Numbered from the stretch's first letter, positions 17,626-26,461 are shown. The stretch: DNA of 64,000 bases from DATLMR01 sp035634255 (GCA_035634255.1 DASQDI010000140.1:23356-87355), one strand, 5' to 3'. The notes: generated from the letters alone by a model not told the origin. Translations and numbers: made by a program.

Positions 17626-17811
17626 ATGTCGATGCGTGAAATGGATTATTTCGATCAGAAACCCGATCTGGATATGAGAGCCTTCTACGAAGCGAAAGGG
17701 ATCAAGCTCGCAAGCTCGTCCCAGCCCGTATCAAGCGCCGCGCCTCCTCCGAAGGACACCGCATGGGTATCCGAGAAGGACCCGGCGGAAGCGGAAGAGG
17801 ACGAGGGCTAG
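17626..17811 (+). CDS. 61-residue acidic peptide, candidate precursor peptide
   Basis: The small gene has a very strong ribosome-binding site (AAGGAGG), its own predicted promoter and a hairpin leader. The product has a charged N-terminal half with 'MDYFDQKPDLDMRAFYEAKG'. A Ser/Ala/Pro-rich middle follows ('LASSSQPVSSAAPPP'), then an acidic tail 'SEKDPAEAEEDEG'. No signal peptide, cysteine or membrane helix is present. Its place between an ABC exporter and a peptidase-like gene fits a RiPP-like precursor with an N-terminal leader. However, I see no canonical modifying enzyme (no LanM, YcaO, radical SAM or lasso cyclase) and no clear core, so this is inference. It could instead be a small partner subunit of the neighbouring M29-like protein. 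Confidence 0.6.
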   Translation: MSMREMDYFDQKPDLDMRAFYEAKGIKLASSSQPVSSAAPPPKDTAWVSEKDPAEAEEDEG

Positions 17812-17837
17812 CACAGTAATAGGGACAGGCGGACTTT

Positions 17838-18842
17838 TTGAACAACGTGAACGACTGGGACGAATCATTCAAGTGTTTTCTCCCCTACTTGCCGCGAGAC
17901 TTCGAGCACTGGATAGTAGTTTATGAAGGCTCGTTTCAAAGCGAGATTGCGTCTCAGCTCAGGACCCGTTTGAAAAGCGCCGAGTTCTTTAACCTCGAAG
18001 AGGAAGCCGGTGAGTCCATTCGCGCGGTCGGGAACTCCAATCGCGAGAATGAACGCATCGGCTTCCTCGAATTTGTGATCCGCTACCCCGCCTCGATCTA
18101 CGACGGCCACTCCCCCGGTGCCGACGGGCTGGACGCCTTCATCATGTGGCCTCAAACGAGGGTCAGACTTTGCTTCGACGTGACCGACAATAACTTCCGC
18201 GAGTTGTTTTCGGAGAGGCCCGAAGACGTGTCCGAGAGATGCTCCCGCCTGCGCGATCAGGTCGCGGGGATGGAGGCGCTGACCTACCGCAATGAAGCCT
18301 CGGGGGCCGACCCTTTAATCATAAGCTGCGCGGGCTCCGTCTGGACCGCTTACACGGGCTTCGGCCAGACGTTCGATTACGTGCTGCCGAGCGGGGAAGT
18401 GGCCTGCCTCCCGAAATCCGTTGACGGCGTCCTCCCCGTCGAAGGGTGGATAATCGGGACCATTCCCTTCGGCGTGAAATATGGCCGCATTCAAAAAGGC
18501 GAGCTGGAATTGCGGTTAGAGGGCCGCAGGGTCGTGAGCGTCGGCGGAAACAACCGGAAGCTGTGCGCGGACTTCGAGGGCGCGCTCTCAAGCTCGACCC
18601 GACTCCAGAGGGTATCGGAAGCGGGGATTGGGCAATCACTGGCGGTCCGCCGGGCGGCAGAGAATCACAGGCTCGGTTATAGCTGGCACGAACGACATTA
18701 CGGACTCCACATCGGCCTTGGCGCGGAACTGCCGCGGGAGGATCAATCCAACCAGACGAAGACCGGCGGGCACCATCTGGACATAGTCCTCGCGACGGGA
18801 AGACTTGCCGGGCCTTCCGACCCCGACCTCCTCAGGTGGTGA
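17838..18842 (+). CDS. M29-like (aminopeptidase T-related) metallopeptidase homologue
   Basis: The gene starts at TTG 17838, 26 bases after the peptide stop with GGCGG upstream; GTG 17847 is an alternative. The 334-residue product is shorter than typical M29 enzymes (about 400). The C-terminal half carries M29-type metal sites: Glu187 in 'LPSGEVA', Glu261 in 'SEAGIGQS', His291 in 'GLHIGLG', and His313-x-Asp315 in 'GGHHLDI'. In classical relatives the segment after this His reads like 'HIALGxSY'; here the equivalent of that Tyr appears to be Leu (about 298). So metal binding looks kept while an active-site residue may be altered. The N-terminal half is divergent. Pairing with the small peptide suggests leader removal or another peptide modification; a housekeeping aminopeptidase is less likely given the context. 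Confidence 0.68.
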   Translation: MNNVNDWDESFKCFLPYLPRDFEHWIVVYEGSFQSEIASQLRTRLKSAEFFNLEEEAGESIRAVGNSNRENERIGFLEFVIRYPASIYDGHSPGADGLDAFIMWPQTRVRLCFDVTDNNFRELFSERPEDVSERCSRLRDQVAGMEALTYRNEASGADPLIISCAGSVWTAYTGFGQTFDYVLPSGEVACLPKSVDGVLPVEGWIIGTIPFGVKYGRIQKGELELRLEGRRVVSVGGNNRKLCADFEGALSSSTRLQRVSEAGIGQSLAVRRAAENHRLGYSWHERHYGLHIGLGAELPREDQSNQTKTGGHHLDIVLATGRLAGPSDPDLLRW

Positions 18843-18873
18843 GCGGGGCAGAGAGCCCTCCGCCTCTCCCGAC

Positions 18874-21381
18874 CTATTCATATCTTATAGCGATGATCGG
18901 ATCGATGCGCGCTGCCCGCCGGGCCGGGATGTAGCTGGCGAGGATAGCCGCGCAGGCCATCACCGCCGCCGCCGCCCCGAATGTGAGCGGGTCGTTCGCC
19001 GCCAGGCCGAACAGCAGTTTCGAGATCAGGGGCGTGACGAAGAACGCGGCCCCCAACCCGATTGCGATCCCGACGAGGACCATGAACAGGGACCCCCTCA
19101 CCACGCCCCATAAGACTTTGCCGGGAGTGGCCCCCAGAGCCATTCTTATGCCAATCTCGTTCGTCCTCTGGGCGACTTCGTAAGACGTGACCCCGAACAG
19201 CCCGATGCAGGCGAGCAGCAGGGCCAGCAGGCCGAAGAAGCCGGACAGCCTGGCGGTCAGCCTTTCCTGAACCAGAGACTCATCTATCTGCTCTTCGACG
19301 GTCTTCACGTCGAAGAGAGGAACGTTGCCGTCGATTGCCGAGATGATGGCCCGGATGTCGGGAACGAGCCTCTTCGGGTCGGACTCCGCGCGCACTATGA
19401 AGGTCATCCTCCCGGCGTCCGCGCTCTGAACGAATGGGGTGTAGATCGTTGGTGAAATCTCTTCCTGCACCTTGCTGTATTTCGAATCCTTCACGAGCCC
19501 GACGATCTCGACCTGCCGGGTGCTGCCGAGCAGACGCAGGTCCACGACCTTTCCCAGAGGGTCCTGATCTCTGAAGAACCTGTTGGCCAGGGCCTCGTTG
19601 ATGACCGCGACTTTCGGGGAGCTCTCGCCGTCCGTCCGTTCGATGCCCCGGCCCCTCAGCAGAGGTATTCCCAGCGTCCCGAAATAATCGGCGCCGACCC
19701 GGTTGAGGCTCACGACAGGTTCTTCGTCCTGTTGAGGGACGTATCCGGGAACGCTGACCATCGCGATCCCGCGCAACTGCCCGAGCGGGCTGAAAGCCGA
19801 GACGCTGGCCGAACGGACTCCATTGAGTTGCCGGATACGCGACTCGATCTCGTTGTAGAGGGTGACCGTGCGTGCCCCCTTGTAACCCACCAGAGTCGGG
19901 TCGACCGTGGCGATCAGTACCGATTCCGGCTCGAACCCGACCTCAAGGCTCTTCAGGTTCGTGAGCGTGCGAACGAATAATCCCGCGCCGACCAGCAGGA
20001 GGAGCGAGAGCGCCACCTGTATCACTACTAAGATCCTGCTCGCGCCTATTCGATTCTTCCCACCTATTATCCCGGAGGAGCTCTCCTTCAGGGCCGGGGC
20101 AACGTCCACCCCGGTCGCCCTCAGGGCCGGAACCATGCCGAAGATCAGCAGAGTCAATCCGAGTATCGCCGCCGTGTAAGCTATGACCCGCCCATCCGGG
20201 CTTATCGATAACCTGACGGGGTTCGGGCCTGTCGCCAGCAGATTCAACAACGAGCCCACGCCCCAGCCCGCGAGGAGTATTCCGAGCAACCCCCCGATGG
20301 CTGTGAGGAAGACGCTTTCGGCCATTAATTGCCGGAGCAGGCGGCCCCGGCTCGCGCCGAGCGCGATTCGCACGGCGAACTCTTTCCTGCGGCGGGTGGC
20401 TTTGACGAGGATCAAAGTTGCGACGTTGGCGCAGGCTATGAGCAGGACCAGAGCGACGATGATCATCATGACCAGCACGGGGTCTCCGATCTCATCACGA
20501 AGCCCCCTGATCCCTCTGGCTCCCGGCGACAGTTTAACCACTCTGCCGAGCACCTCATCCCGCCCTTCTGGGCTCAGGGTTCCGGGCCTTGCCGCCGCGA
20601 CTCTCTCTTCCAGTATCCGCGCGAAGATTACATCCATCTCCGCCTGCGCTTGCGCTTCGCCCGCCCCCGGGGCGAGCCTCGCGACGATTTCGGTCCCGGG
20701 GTCCCGGCCCGTGGTCACGCGCTCTTTCATCGAGGCGGGCACCCAGATGTCGGGCATCACGCCCGGTTCGAGGCCGAAGAAGCCGGAAGGCATGACGCCG
20801 ATGATCGTGAAGGGGGTGTTGTTGAGATTGAGAGTTTGCCCGATGATCGAACGGTCAGCGCCGAATTCGCGCTGCCAGAACTGATAGCCGATTACCGCGA
20901 GCGGGTCCGCTCCCGGCGCGCCGTCTTCGGTCTCGTCGAACGCGCGGCCGAGAAGGGGGCTGACGCCGAGCAATGAAAAGTAATTGCCCGAAACCAGCTG
21001 GCCCTGAGCGATGCCTGCCCTGCCGTTGTAGCCCGCGCTCAGGCGGTTGATGTTGCGGAAGGCGGCCACGCCCGAGAACGTTCCGGCCGAATCGCGGATC
21101 AGCTCGTACTCCTTATAGCCGAAATAGGGGGTCGCCACCTTCGTCAGGGACTCGCCCGCCGGGGCCGCCTTCGGCGCGTCGGTGAGGAAGTAGAGCTGCT
21201 CGGGATTCCGGACGGGGAGCAGCCTGAGCATCACCGCATTGACGAGACTGAAGACGGCCGTGTTCGCCCCGATCCCGAGGGCGAGTGAAAGCAGCATGAC
21301 CAGCGTGAGCCCCGGAGTCTTCAGGAACATCCTCGCCGCGAAGCGGAGGTCGGAACCGAGGCTTCCAATCTGTCCGGACAT
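18874..21381 (-). CDS. MacB-like ADOP family permease (copy 2)
   Basis: The 835-residue protein is a paralogue of the 12754-15189 permease with the same double MacB-FtsX layout. It has 'AARMFLKTPGLTLVMLLSLALG' and 'GANTAVFSLVNAVML' at the start and periplasmic MacB_PCD domains after each first helix. FtsX helices lie around 'IVALVLLIACANVATLILV' and 'LLALLLACIGLFGVTSYEV', and the chain ends 'PARRAARIDPIIAIRYE'. There is no ATPase gene beside it. The two proteins share layout rather than close identity. The 2OG-oxygenase gene lies just upstream on the same strand (39-bp gap), so the two may share a transcript. The substrate is unknown. Confidence 0.9.
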   Translation of the reverse strand: MSGQIGSLGSDLRFAARMFLKTPGLTLVMLLSLALGIGANTAVFSLVNAVMLRLLPVRNPEQLYFLTDAPKAAPAGESLTKVATPYFGYKEYELIRDSAGTFSGVAAFRNINRLSAGYNGRAGIAQGQLVSGNYFSLLGVSPLLGRAFDETEDGAPGADPLAVIGYQFWQREFGADRSIIGQTLNLNNTPFTIIGVMPSGFFGLEPGVMPDIWVPASMKERVTTGRDPGTEIVARLAPGAGEAQAQAEMDVIFARILEERVAAARPGTLSPEGRDEVLGRVVKLSPGARGIRGLRDEIGDPVLVMMIIVALVLLIACANVATLILVKATRRRKEFAVRIALGASRGRLLRQLMAESVFLTAIGGLLGILLAGWGVGSLLNLLATGPNPVRLSISPDGRVIAYTAAILGLTLLIFGMVPALRATGVDVAPALKESSSGIIGGKNRIGASRILVVIQVALSLLLLVGAGLFVRTLTNLKSLEVGFEPESVLIATVDPTLVGYKGARTVTLYNEIESRIRQLNGVRSASVSAFSPLGQLRGIAMVSVPGYVPQQDEEPVVSLNRVGADYFGTLGIPLLRGRGIERTDGESSPKVAVINEALANRFFRDQDPLGKVVDLRLLGSTRQVEIVGLVKDSKYSKVQEEISPTIYTPFVQSADAGRMTFIVRAESDPKRLVPDIRAIISAIDGNVPLFDVKTVEEQIDESLVQERLTARLSGFFGLLALLLACIGLFGVTSYEVAQRTNEIGIRMALGATPGKVLWGVVRGSLFMVLVGIAIGLGAAFFVTPLISKLLFGLAANDPLTFGAAAAVMACAAILASYIPARRAARIDPIIAIRYE

Positions 21382-21420
21382 CCTGTACCTCTCAGAGGGT
21401 CTCGGGCCGCGCGCAAAGCC

Positions 21421-22032
21421 CTAGTAAAACCACGTCGCTATCGTGTAGCGTCTGCCGCCGGTCACGGGGCTTACTTCGTGCAGAGTGTCGGAGCGAAAGG
21501 CGACGAGCAGGCCGGGTTCGGCTTCGAGCGGAAGGCCGTAATCTTTCCACCGGGGGTCGGAAGAGAGCCCGTAAAAAATCAGCTCGCCCCCGGAATACGG
21601 GTGCGGGCCTGCCTGCGAATTCAGGAACACCACTATCGAAATGAGCCGCCCTTCGATCCTCGCCCGCCGCTCGGAAGGCTCCGCCGGGACGTCCCTGTGC
21701 GGCGCGTAGTGGCCCCCGGTTTCGTAAAGGAGGAACTGGGGCTTTTCCTGAGATTCGAGGCGCAGGTTGAAAAAGGCCTCGAGGTCGGTCCTCAGCTCGT
21801 CCAGACGGTCCCTGACCATGTAGGCGTAGCCTTCCGGCATCTGAGCCAGCGACGCCCTACGCAGGCTCTCGTCCACGAAGTCGCCCCTGTCTGCCGTCTT
21901 AACGTACCCGGCCTCTGAAGGGTGCGACGCCATCTCCGCCCGTATCTCTTCGCAGAGCGGGGCGTCGAGAAAACCCTTCCTGATGAAAAGCCCAAGCCGG
22001 GCGAGGATGTCGTGCTCGTTCACGGTAGACAC
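21421..22032 (-). CDS. 2OG-Fe(II) oxygenase, prolyl-4-hydroxylase-like
   Basis: The 203-residue protein has the double-stranded beta-helix of prolyl 4-hydroxylase-type oxygenases. Iron ligands are visible: 'APHRDVP' (HxD) and the distal His in 'DTLHEVSPVTGG', followed by the Arg that holds 2-oxoglutarate ('GGRRYTIATWFY'). 'QFLLYETGGHYAPHRD' is the family's classic strand. It starts at GTG 22032; a second in-frame GTG lies at 22023. Such enzymes hydroxylate prolyl or other residues in proteins or free amino acids; the substrate is not inferable. It sits 39 bp upstream of the second ADOP permease and about 3 kb from the exporter-peptide-M29 cassette, on the opposite strand. Confidence 0.85.
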   Translation of the reverse strand: MSTVNEHDILARLGLFIRKGFLDAPLCEEIRAEMASHPSEAGYVKTADRGDFVDESLRRASLAQMPEGYAYMVRDRLDELRTDLEAFFNLRLESQEKPQFLLYETGGHYAPHRDVPAEPSERRARIEGRLISIVVFLNSQAGPHPYSGGELIFYGLSSDPRWKDYGLPLEAEPGLLVAFRSDTLHEVSPVTGGRRYTIATWFY

Positions 22033-22148
22033 CTAACAGGCAGATACAGCCAAATATTCTGCCGGGTCATGTGGTGATGCGGAGCGGTTGTCGCGCCTGC
22101 TCAAAATATCATTTTTGCAGTTGAGGCGCAAATTACAGAAGAAACGAA

Positions 22149-22177
22149 GCAGGGGCAGCCGTCGTGACTGCCCCTGC
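22149..22177 (-). terminator. Rho-independent-like terminator of the cytochrome c/propeller gene
   Basis: GCAGGGGCAG (22149-22158) and CTGCCCCTGC (22168-22177) form a perfect 10-bp stem with a 9-base loop. On the minus strand it lies 31 bases after the stop at 22208 and is followed by TTCGTTTCTTCTG, a T-rich tail. This is a convincing terminator. Confidence 0.75.
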
Positions 22178-22207
22178 CGGGTGGCTCCGCGGTAGCGAGG
22201 CCGGAGC

Positions 22208-24997
22208 TTATTGAAGGGTGAACGTTCGCGAGGTCACCGCGTTCGCGCCGGAGTTGTAAGTCGCCCCGGACTTCGTGACCGAGATGACGCGGATCGTGTA
22301 GGTGCCTTTCGACGTGTTGCTCCTGGTCGTTATGCTCTGGCTCGCCGTCCCACTCGTGTTGGTCAAGGTGGTCGAACTGCCGAACAGGGTGGTCCCCCTG
22401 AAAACGTCGCTCCTGACGGACGCGGCGCTCACCGGGGAGTTATTTTGATCGACGATTACCACGCGCCAGAATACGGTCTGACCTCGGGTAAAGGTCGTCT
22501 TCGGATTCCCGTTCGCGTCGGTGGTGAAGATGTTCGCGACATGCATGATGGGCGCGGGGGCGGGCGGAGGAGGCGCCGGGCCAGTGTCCCCATCCAGAAC
22601 GCCGTTCAGGTCGCGATCAATTCCCATGCGCTGTCCCGACCCTTTGGGGACTCCCATCGGCGTCATGACATCCCCGCCCTGAATCTTCGCCCTCAGCTGA
22701 GCCCGCGTGAATGGCCCGACGCCGGTCCTGTCGCTCCTGTAGTTGTTCGAGCCCGGTTGGTAGAGCAGGCCCATGCGCTGCCCGTCCACGGTCCCTTTCA
22801 CTATCAGGTCTATGTTGTTTACCGCCGCCTGATTCTCAAGCAAGGCCCAGTCGTTCGTCACCGCGGCCGCGTCCACGTTCGCCGCCGAGACGGTGCGGGC
22901 GTAGCCCACGGCCGGGGCCGTGCCCGTGTCGAAGCAGAGGAGGAACGCGCTCAGGTTCCGCTTCCTCGTCGTGTCGGTCGAAAAACTCTGGAAGACGGGC
23001 CGCGAGAGGAACACGAAGGGGTTGGGGTCGAGGCCGCTGTGCGTGAGCCCGAAGCCCCCGATGCTGCTCGCGCCGGGGGTGTTGTTGAAATTCATCTTCT
23101 GGTAGATGTTGCGAAGGTGCGGCACCTTGAAGTCCTGCGCCTCCTGAAGCGCGGAGGCCGGGATTATGGCTCGATTCGACCCGGTGCCGGGGTTGGCCGT
23201 GTGGCAGGTGTTGCAACTGATGTTGTTCGTGAAGGGCTCGTTGATGAAGGTATTACGGCCGGCGTTCGGGTTGCCGCCCGCGAACGAGGCCGGCATGGTC
23301 CGGTCCAGGTTCTGGTTCGGGTTGGGCTGAAATTGCAGAGTGTTGATGAAGTCGCGATACGCCGCCATGTCCGTCGCCGAAAGCAGCGAGCCGCCCATCA
23401 GCGAATCGAACGCCCCGTTGAAATCGAGGAAGGTCGCCCGGTCCCCCCTCCAATGGAAGGGCTCCTGCGTGTTGAGACCCCTGAGCGTCTGGGTCGTCAT
23501 AGGCCCCTTCATCGGGTGCATTCTCGAGGTCCCGAATGGCGTGGTCACGCTCTGCATCTGCCCCGCAGGGTCGCCGAGGTCCCACGCGAGCATGTCCATG
23601 TCGGAGTCGATGTGGCATGAAGCGCACGAGGCCGTGCCGTTCCCCGACAGCTTGGCGTCGTAAAGAAAGCCGCGCCCATTCTTTATCGCCGCGGGCGTCG
23701 GGTCGAAGCTGCCGACCGGGAACTCCTTAACGACCGACTCCGTCACGGTGCTGACGACGGATATGGTGTTCGAAAGCCTGTTCAGGACGTAAAGGCTATT
23801 GCCTTCGGGGCTGATCGCCAGGCCGCGCGGGCCCCGCTTCGTCCTCGGGCTGACCGTCGCGCCGGTGGCCGGGCCGATCTCGATCCGCGAGAGCACGTTG
23901 CCATTCACGTCCACGCGAGCGACCCGGTCCGTGCCGAACGAGGCGACGTACAGGAAGTTCCCTCCGGGCTCGAAGGCCATCGCGGCCGGCTGCGCCAGCG
24001 CCACCGACTTCGCGTTGGCGTTGGGCAGAACGGAGTAATCAATCGAGGGGTTCAGGTCGAATGAGGCCACAACGCCCGAGGGCATCAGGATGCGGGTCAC
24101 CCTGTTATCTACCACGTGCCCGCGCAGGTTCGGCTCGAACTGCACGAGGTTCCGGGCCTCGGTGTTACCGACGTACAGGTCACCGGTCACCGGCCGGACC
24201 GCGAGCCCGAGGTTGACCGTCCCGACCTGGGAGAAATAACGGGAGACGGTGAGCGTCGCCGCGTCTATCTCGACCACGTCATTGTCGGGCATCGTGTACT
24301 TGATAAAGCTCGGGTTCCAGGCCGGGTCGGTCGCGTCGACGATCAACCCCTCAGCTGGGGCGGGGGGGAGGTTCGGGTTAGTCGGCGCGGAAGGGGGAGG
24401 CGCGACGTTGGGGGGGATGAGGGTCGTGCGATTGCCCGAGAGTGCGAAGGCCGCGTAGACCTTCCGCCCGTCGGCGCTGACTGCGAGCGCGCGCGGGTTC
24501 TCCCCGAAGACCGGGATCGACGCCACCTGAGCGTGGGTCGCTGTGTCGAAGACTCGCACGGCGTTGCTCCGGGCGACCGATACGAAGGCCCTGTTCCCCA
24601 CGAAGACTACGTCCGAGGGCTCGTCTTTCACGTAGATGGTGTCGGTGACGATCCCGCGCGAAACGGAGACTATGCTTATGCTGTCGGAGACCTGATTAAC
24701 GACCCATGCCTCGTCACTCGTCCGCGCGTTCACGGAGACGGGCTCGATCCCGACCGGTATCTCCGCGATGAGGGATGGCCCCGCCGCCTGCGTGAGATCG
24801 AATACGGAGAGCCGGGCGTCGGGAGTGTTGACGGCAAACAGGCGCGCGCCATCGGGCGACAGCCTGACGGGGCTGGTCTGCGAGCCCTCGAAGTTAACGT
24901 AAGGAGCCTGGGCAGGGCTGGTCTGAGTGTTCGCAGTTCTCGGAAGAAACAGCGCGGCTAGAATCAAGACTCCGATCATGATCTTGAATATCTTCAT
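22208..24997 (-). CDS. Secreted YVTN-type beta-propeller with cytochrome c domain
   Basis: ATG 24997 is preceded by AAGAGGTT and places the signal peptide 'IFKIMIGVLILAALFLPRTANTQ' first, giving 929 residues. Residues about 30-470 are YVTN/lactonase-like propeller repeats ('RALAVSADGRKVYAAF', 'GNFLYVASFGTDRVARVDVNG'). They are followed by two haem-binding sites: 'CASCHIDSD' (about 480) and 'CNTCHTANP' (about 595). The arrangement resembles di-haem cytochrome c proteins fused to a sensor or catalytic propeller. The C-terminal about 110 residues form an Ig-like beta domain ending 'SRTFTLQ'. Likely periplasmic or cell-surface electron transfer or oxidation of an unknown substrate. A terminator hairpin follows. 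Confidence 0.85.
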   Translation of the reverse strand: MKIFKIMIGVLILAALFLPRTANTQTSPAQAPYVNFEGSQTSPVRLSPDGARLFAVNTPDARLSVFDLTQAAGPSLIAEIPVGIEPVSVNARTSDEAWVVNQVSDSISIVSVSRGIVTDTIYVKDEPSDVVFVGNRAFVSVARSNAVRVFDTATHAQVASIPVFGENPRALAVSADGRKVYAAFALSGNRTTLIPPNVAPPPSAPTNPNLPPAPAEGLIVDATDPAWNPSFIKYTMPDNDVVEIDAATLTVSRYFSQVGTVNLGLAVRPVTGDLYVGNTEARNLVQFEPNLRGHVVDNRVTRILMPSGVVASFDLNPSIDYSVLPNANAKSVALAQPAAMAFEPGGNFLYVASFGTDRVARVDVNGNVLSRIEIGPATGATVSPRTKRGPRGLAISPEGNSLYVLNRLSNTISVVSTVTESVVKEFPVGSFDPTPAAIKNGRGFLYDAKLSGNGTASCASCHIDSDMDMLAWDLGDPAGQMQSVTTPFGTSRMHPMKGPMTTQTLRGLNTQEPFHWRGDRATFLDFNGAFDSLMGGSLLSATDMAAYRDFINTLQFQPNPNQNLDRTMPASFAGGNPNAGRNTFINEPFTNNISCNTCHTANPGTGSNRAIIPASALQEAQDFKVPHLRNIYQKMNFNNTPGASSIGGFGLTHSGLDPNPFVFLSRPVFQSFSTDTTRKRNLSAFLLCFDTGTAPAVGYARTVSAANVDAAAVTNDWALLENQAAVNNIDLIVKGTVDGQRMGLLYQPGSNNYRSDRTGVGPFTRAQLRAKIQGGDVMTPMGVPKGSGQRMGIDRDLNGVLDGDTGPAPPPPAPAPIMHVANIFTTDANGNPKTTFTRGQTVFWRVVIVDQNNSPVSAASVRSDVFRGTTLFGSSTTLTNTSGTASQSITTRSNTSKGTYTIRVISVTKSGATYNSGANAVTSRTFTLQ

Positions 24998-25237
24998 GCT
25001 TATAACCTCTTGTTCGAATTTGAGCTTTCCGCGGGCGGATTGTTCACAGGGCCATGCCGACAATCCCCCTGATCAAAGGTAAGTGAGGAACAACTGACTC
25101 TGTTTAGGACGCAATTACGCTAAATCTATTTTGTTTTAAATATGCGAAACACCTTTCAACTTACTTACCGACGTGAGGAGGAGTATGAGCGCGGTTATAC
25201 TATTACCAGGTTCGGTTATTGTCAATACGTTCTAAAT

Positions 25238-26452
25238 TTAATTTCCGGCCCTCACCCTTTCCGCGGCGGCTCTGACGGCTTCTTCCAGCTTTTCAGTCGC
25301 GGGGCCGCCGCCCTGCGCCAGTTCGGGCCTGCCGCCGCCGCGCCCCCCGAGCAACTGGCACGCCTCCGAAAGCAGCCGGCCCATGTTTTGAGGCAGGGTC
25401 GCGGACCTCGCGAAGACGAGCCGCGCCGACGTTTTGTCGCGCGAGCCTATGAGCGCGACCGCGGGCTCCAACTCCACGAGCTTCGCCGCGAGGAGGCGAA
25501 GCTCGTCCGGGTCCCTCTCTTCGAATAGCGCTTCGACGATTTTGAAACCGCCGGCCGGGGCCGAGTTTGACAGCAGGCCGGACGCCTCGGGGATGACGGC
25601 CAGTTGCGACAGGTCGCGCATGCGTTTTTTGATCGACCTGTTCTCTTCGAGCGCGCGTTTCGCCAGGTCCGGGGCCGCGTCCCTCTCGGTGCTGAACAAC
25701 CTCGCGACCGCGACGGCCGTGCGGTTCGCGAGGCGGTATTCTCTGAGCGCGCGCACCCCGCAGACGAACTCCACGCGGGCCATCTTCTTAACGCGCTCGA
25801 ACGATTTGATGACGATCAACCCGATCTGGCCGGTGCTCTTCGCGTGCGTGCCCCCGCAGGGCGACCAGTCGAAGCCCTCGACCTCGATGACGCGGATGGT
25901 GCCGTGCACGGCCGAGTCTTTCCTGAGGGGGAGTTTCGACGCCTCCTCCTCGCTCAAAAGGTGGACGCGCATCGGGCGGTTCTCAAAGATGACCGCGTTC
26001 GCCACGTCCTCCGCCGCGCGCATGTGCTCGTCGGACGGACTATCAAGCTCGATGTCAATCGTGGATGTCTCGGCCCCGAGGTGGAACGATCTGGTCTGCG
26101 CGCCACACGCCTGCACGAACGCCTGCGAGAGGATGTGCTGCCCGCTGTGCTGTTGCATGTGATCCAGCCTCCGCGCGCGGTCGACCTCCGCGCGGACGGC
26201 CTTGCCGGGCTCGACCCCGCCCCGCTCTCTGACTATGTGAAAGATTCTTCCGTCATCATCTTCGATCACGTCGATGACCTCGGCCCCGCCGATCCTTCCG
26301 AGGTCGTGAGGCTGGCCGCCTCCCGTCGGGTAGAAGGCCGTGCGGTCGAGCACGACTCTCGCGCCCCCCGGCCCTTCGGTCACGTCGAGTACTTCGGCCG
26401 AAAACTCGACCAGGTCGGAGTCAGTAAAATAGAGCTTCTCGGTCGGCTGCAT
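25238..26452 (-). CDS. AlaX-L-type alanyl-tRNA editing protein
   Basis: The 404-residue protein matches the long AlaX form: an AlaRS-like N-terminal barrel, the Zn-dependent editing domain and a C-terminal DHHA1 domain. 'HMQQHSGQH' supplies HxxxH (about 97-105) and 'CGGTHAKS' supplies CxxxH (about 198-202), the four zinc ligands. DHHA1 is seen in the last 100 residues ('LLGGRGGGRPELAQGGG'). It hydrolyses mischarged Ser- or Gly-tRNA(Ala) in trans. GAGGAG precedes ATG 26452, only 9 bp after the methyltransferase stop, so they are transcribed together. No aminoacylation domain is present. The 240 bp from 24998 to 25237 contain nothing I can identify. Confidence 0.9.
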   Translation of the reverse strand: MQPTEKLYFTDSDLVEFSAEVLDVTEGPGGARVVLDRTAFYPTGGGQPHDLGRIGGAEVIDVIEDDDGRIFHIVRERGGVEPGKAVRAEVDRARRLDHMQQHSGQHILSQAFVQACGAQTRSFHLGAETSTIDIELDSPSDEHMRAAEDVANAVIFENRPMRVHLLSEEEASKLPLRKDSAVHGTIRVIEVEGFDWSPCGGTHAKSTGQIGLIVIKSFERVKKMARVEFVCGVRALREYRLANRTAVAVARLFSTERDAAPDLAKRALEENRSIKKRMRDLSQLAVIPEASGLLSNSAPAGGFKIVEALFEERDPDELRLLAAKLVELEPAVALIGSRDKTSARLVFARSATLPQNMGRLLSEACQLLGGRGGGRPELAQGGGPATEKLEEAVRAAAERVRAGN

Positions 26453-26461
26453 ATCTCCTCC

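Noticed and set aside
15507..18842. Lasso peptide or lanthipeptide locus
   Set aside because: No asparagine-synthetase-like cyclase, transglutaminase-like B protein, LanM/LanBC, YcaO or radical SAM enzyme lies in or next to the cassette, and the small peptide has no Cys.
22211..23620. Plus-strand frame of 469 codons opposite the cytochrome c gene
   Set aside because: Arg/Val/Gly-biased shadow; the minus frame has a signal peptide and two CxxCH sites.
25142..25528. Plus-strand frame of 128 codons opposite the AlaX end
   Set aside because: Most of it is antisense to the DHHA1 domain of AlaX and carries no motif.
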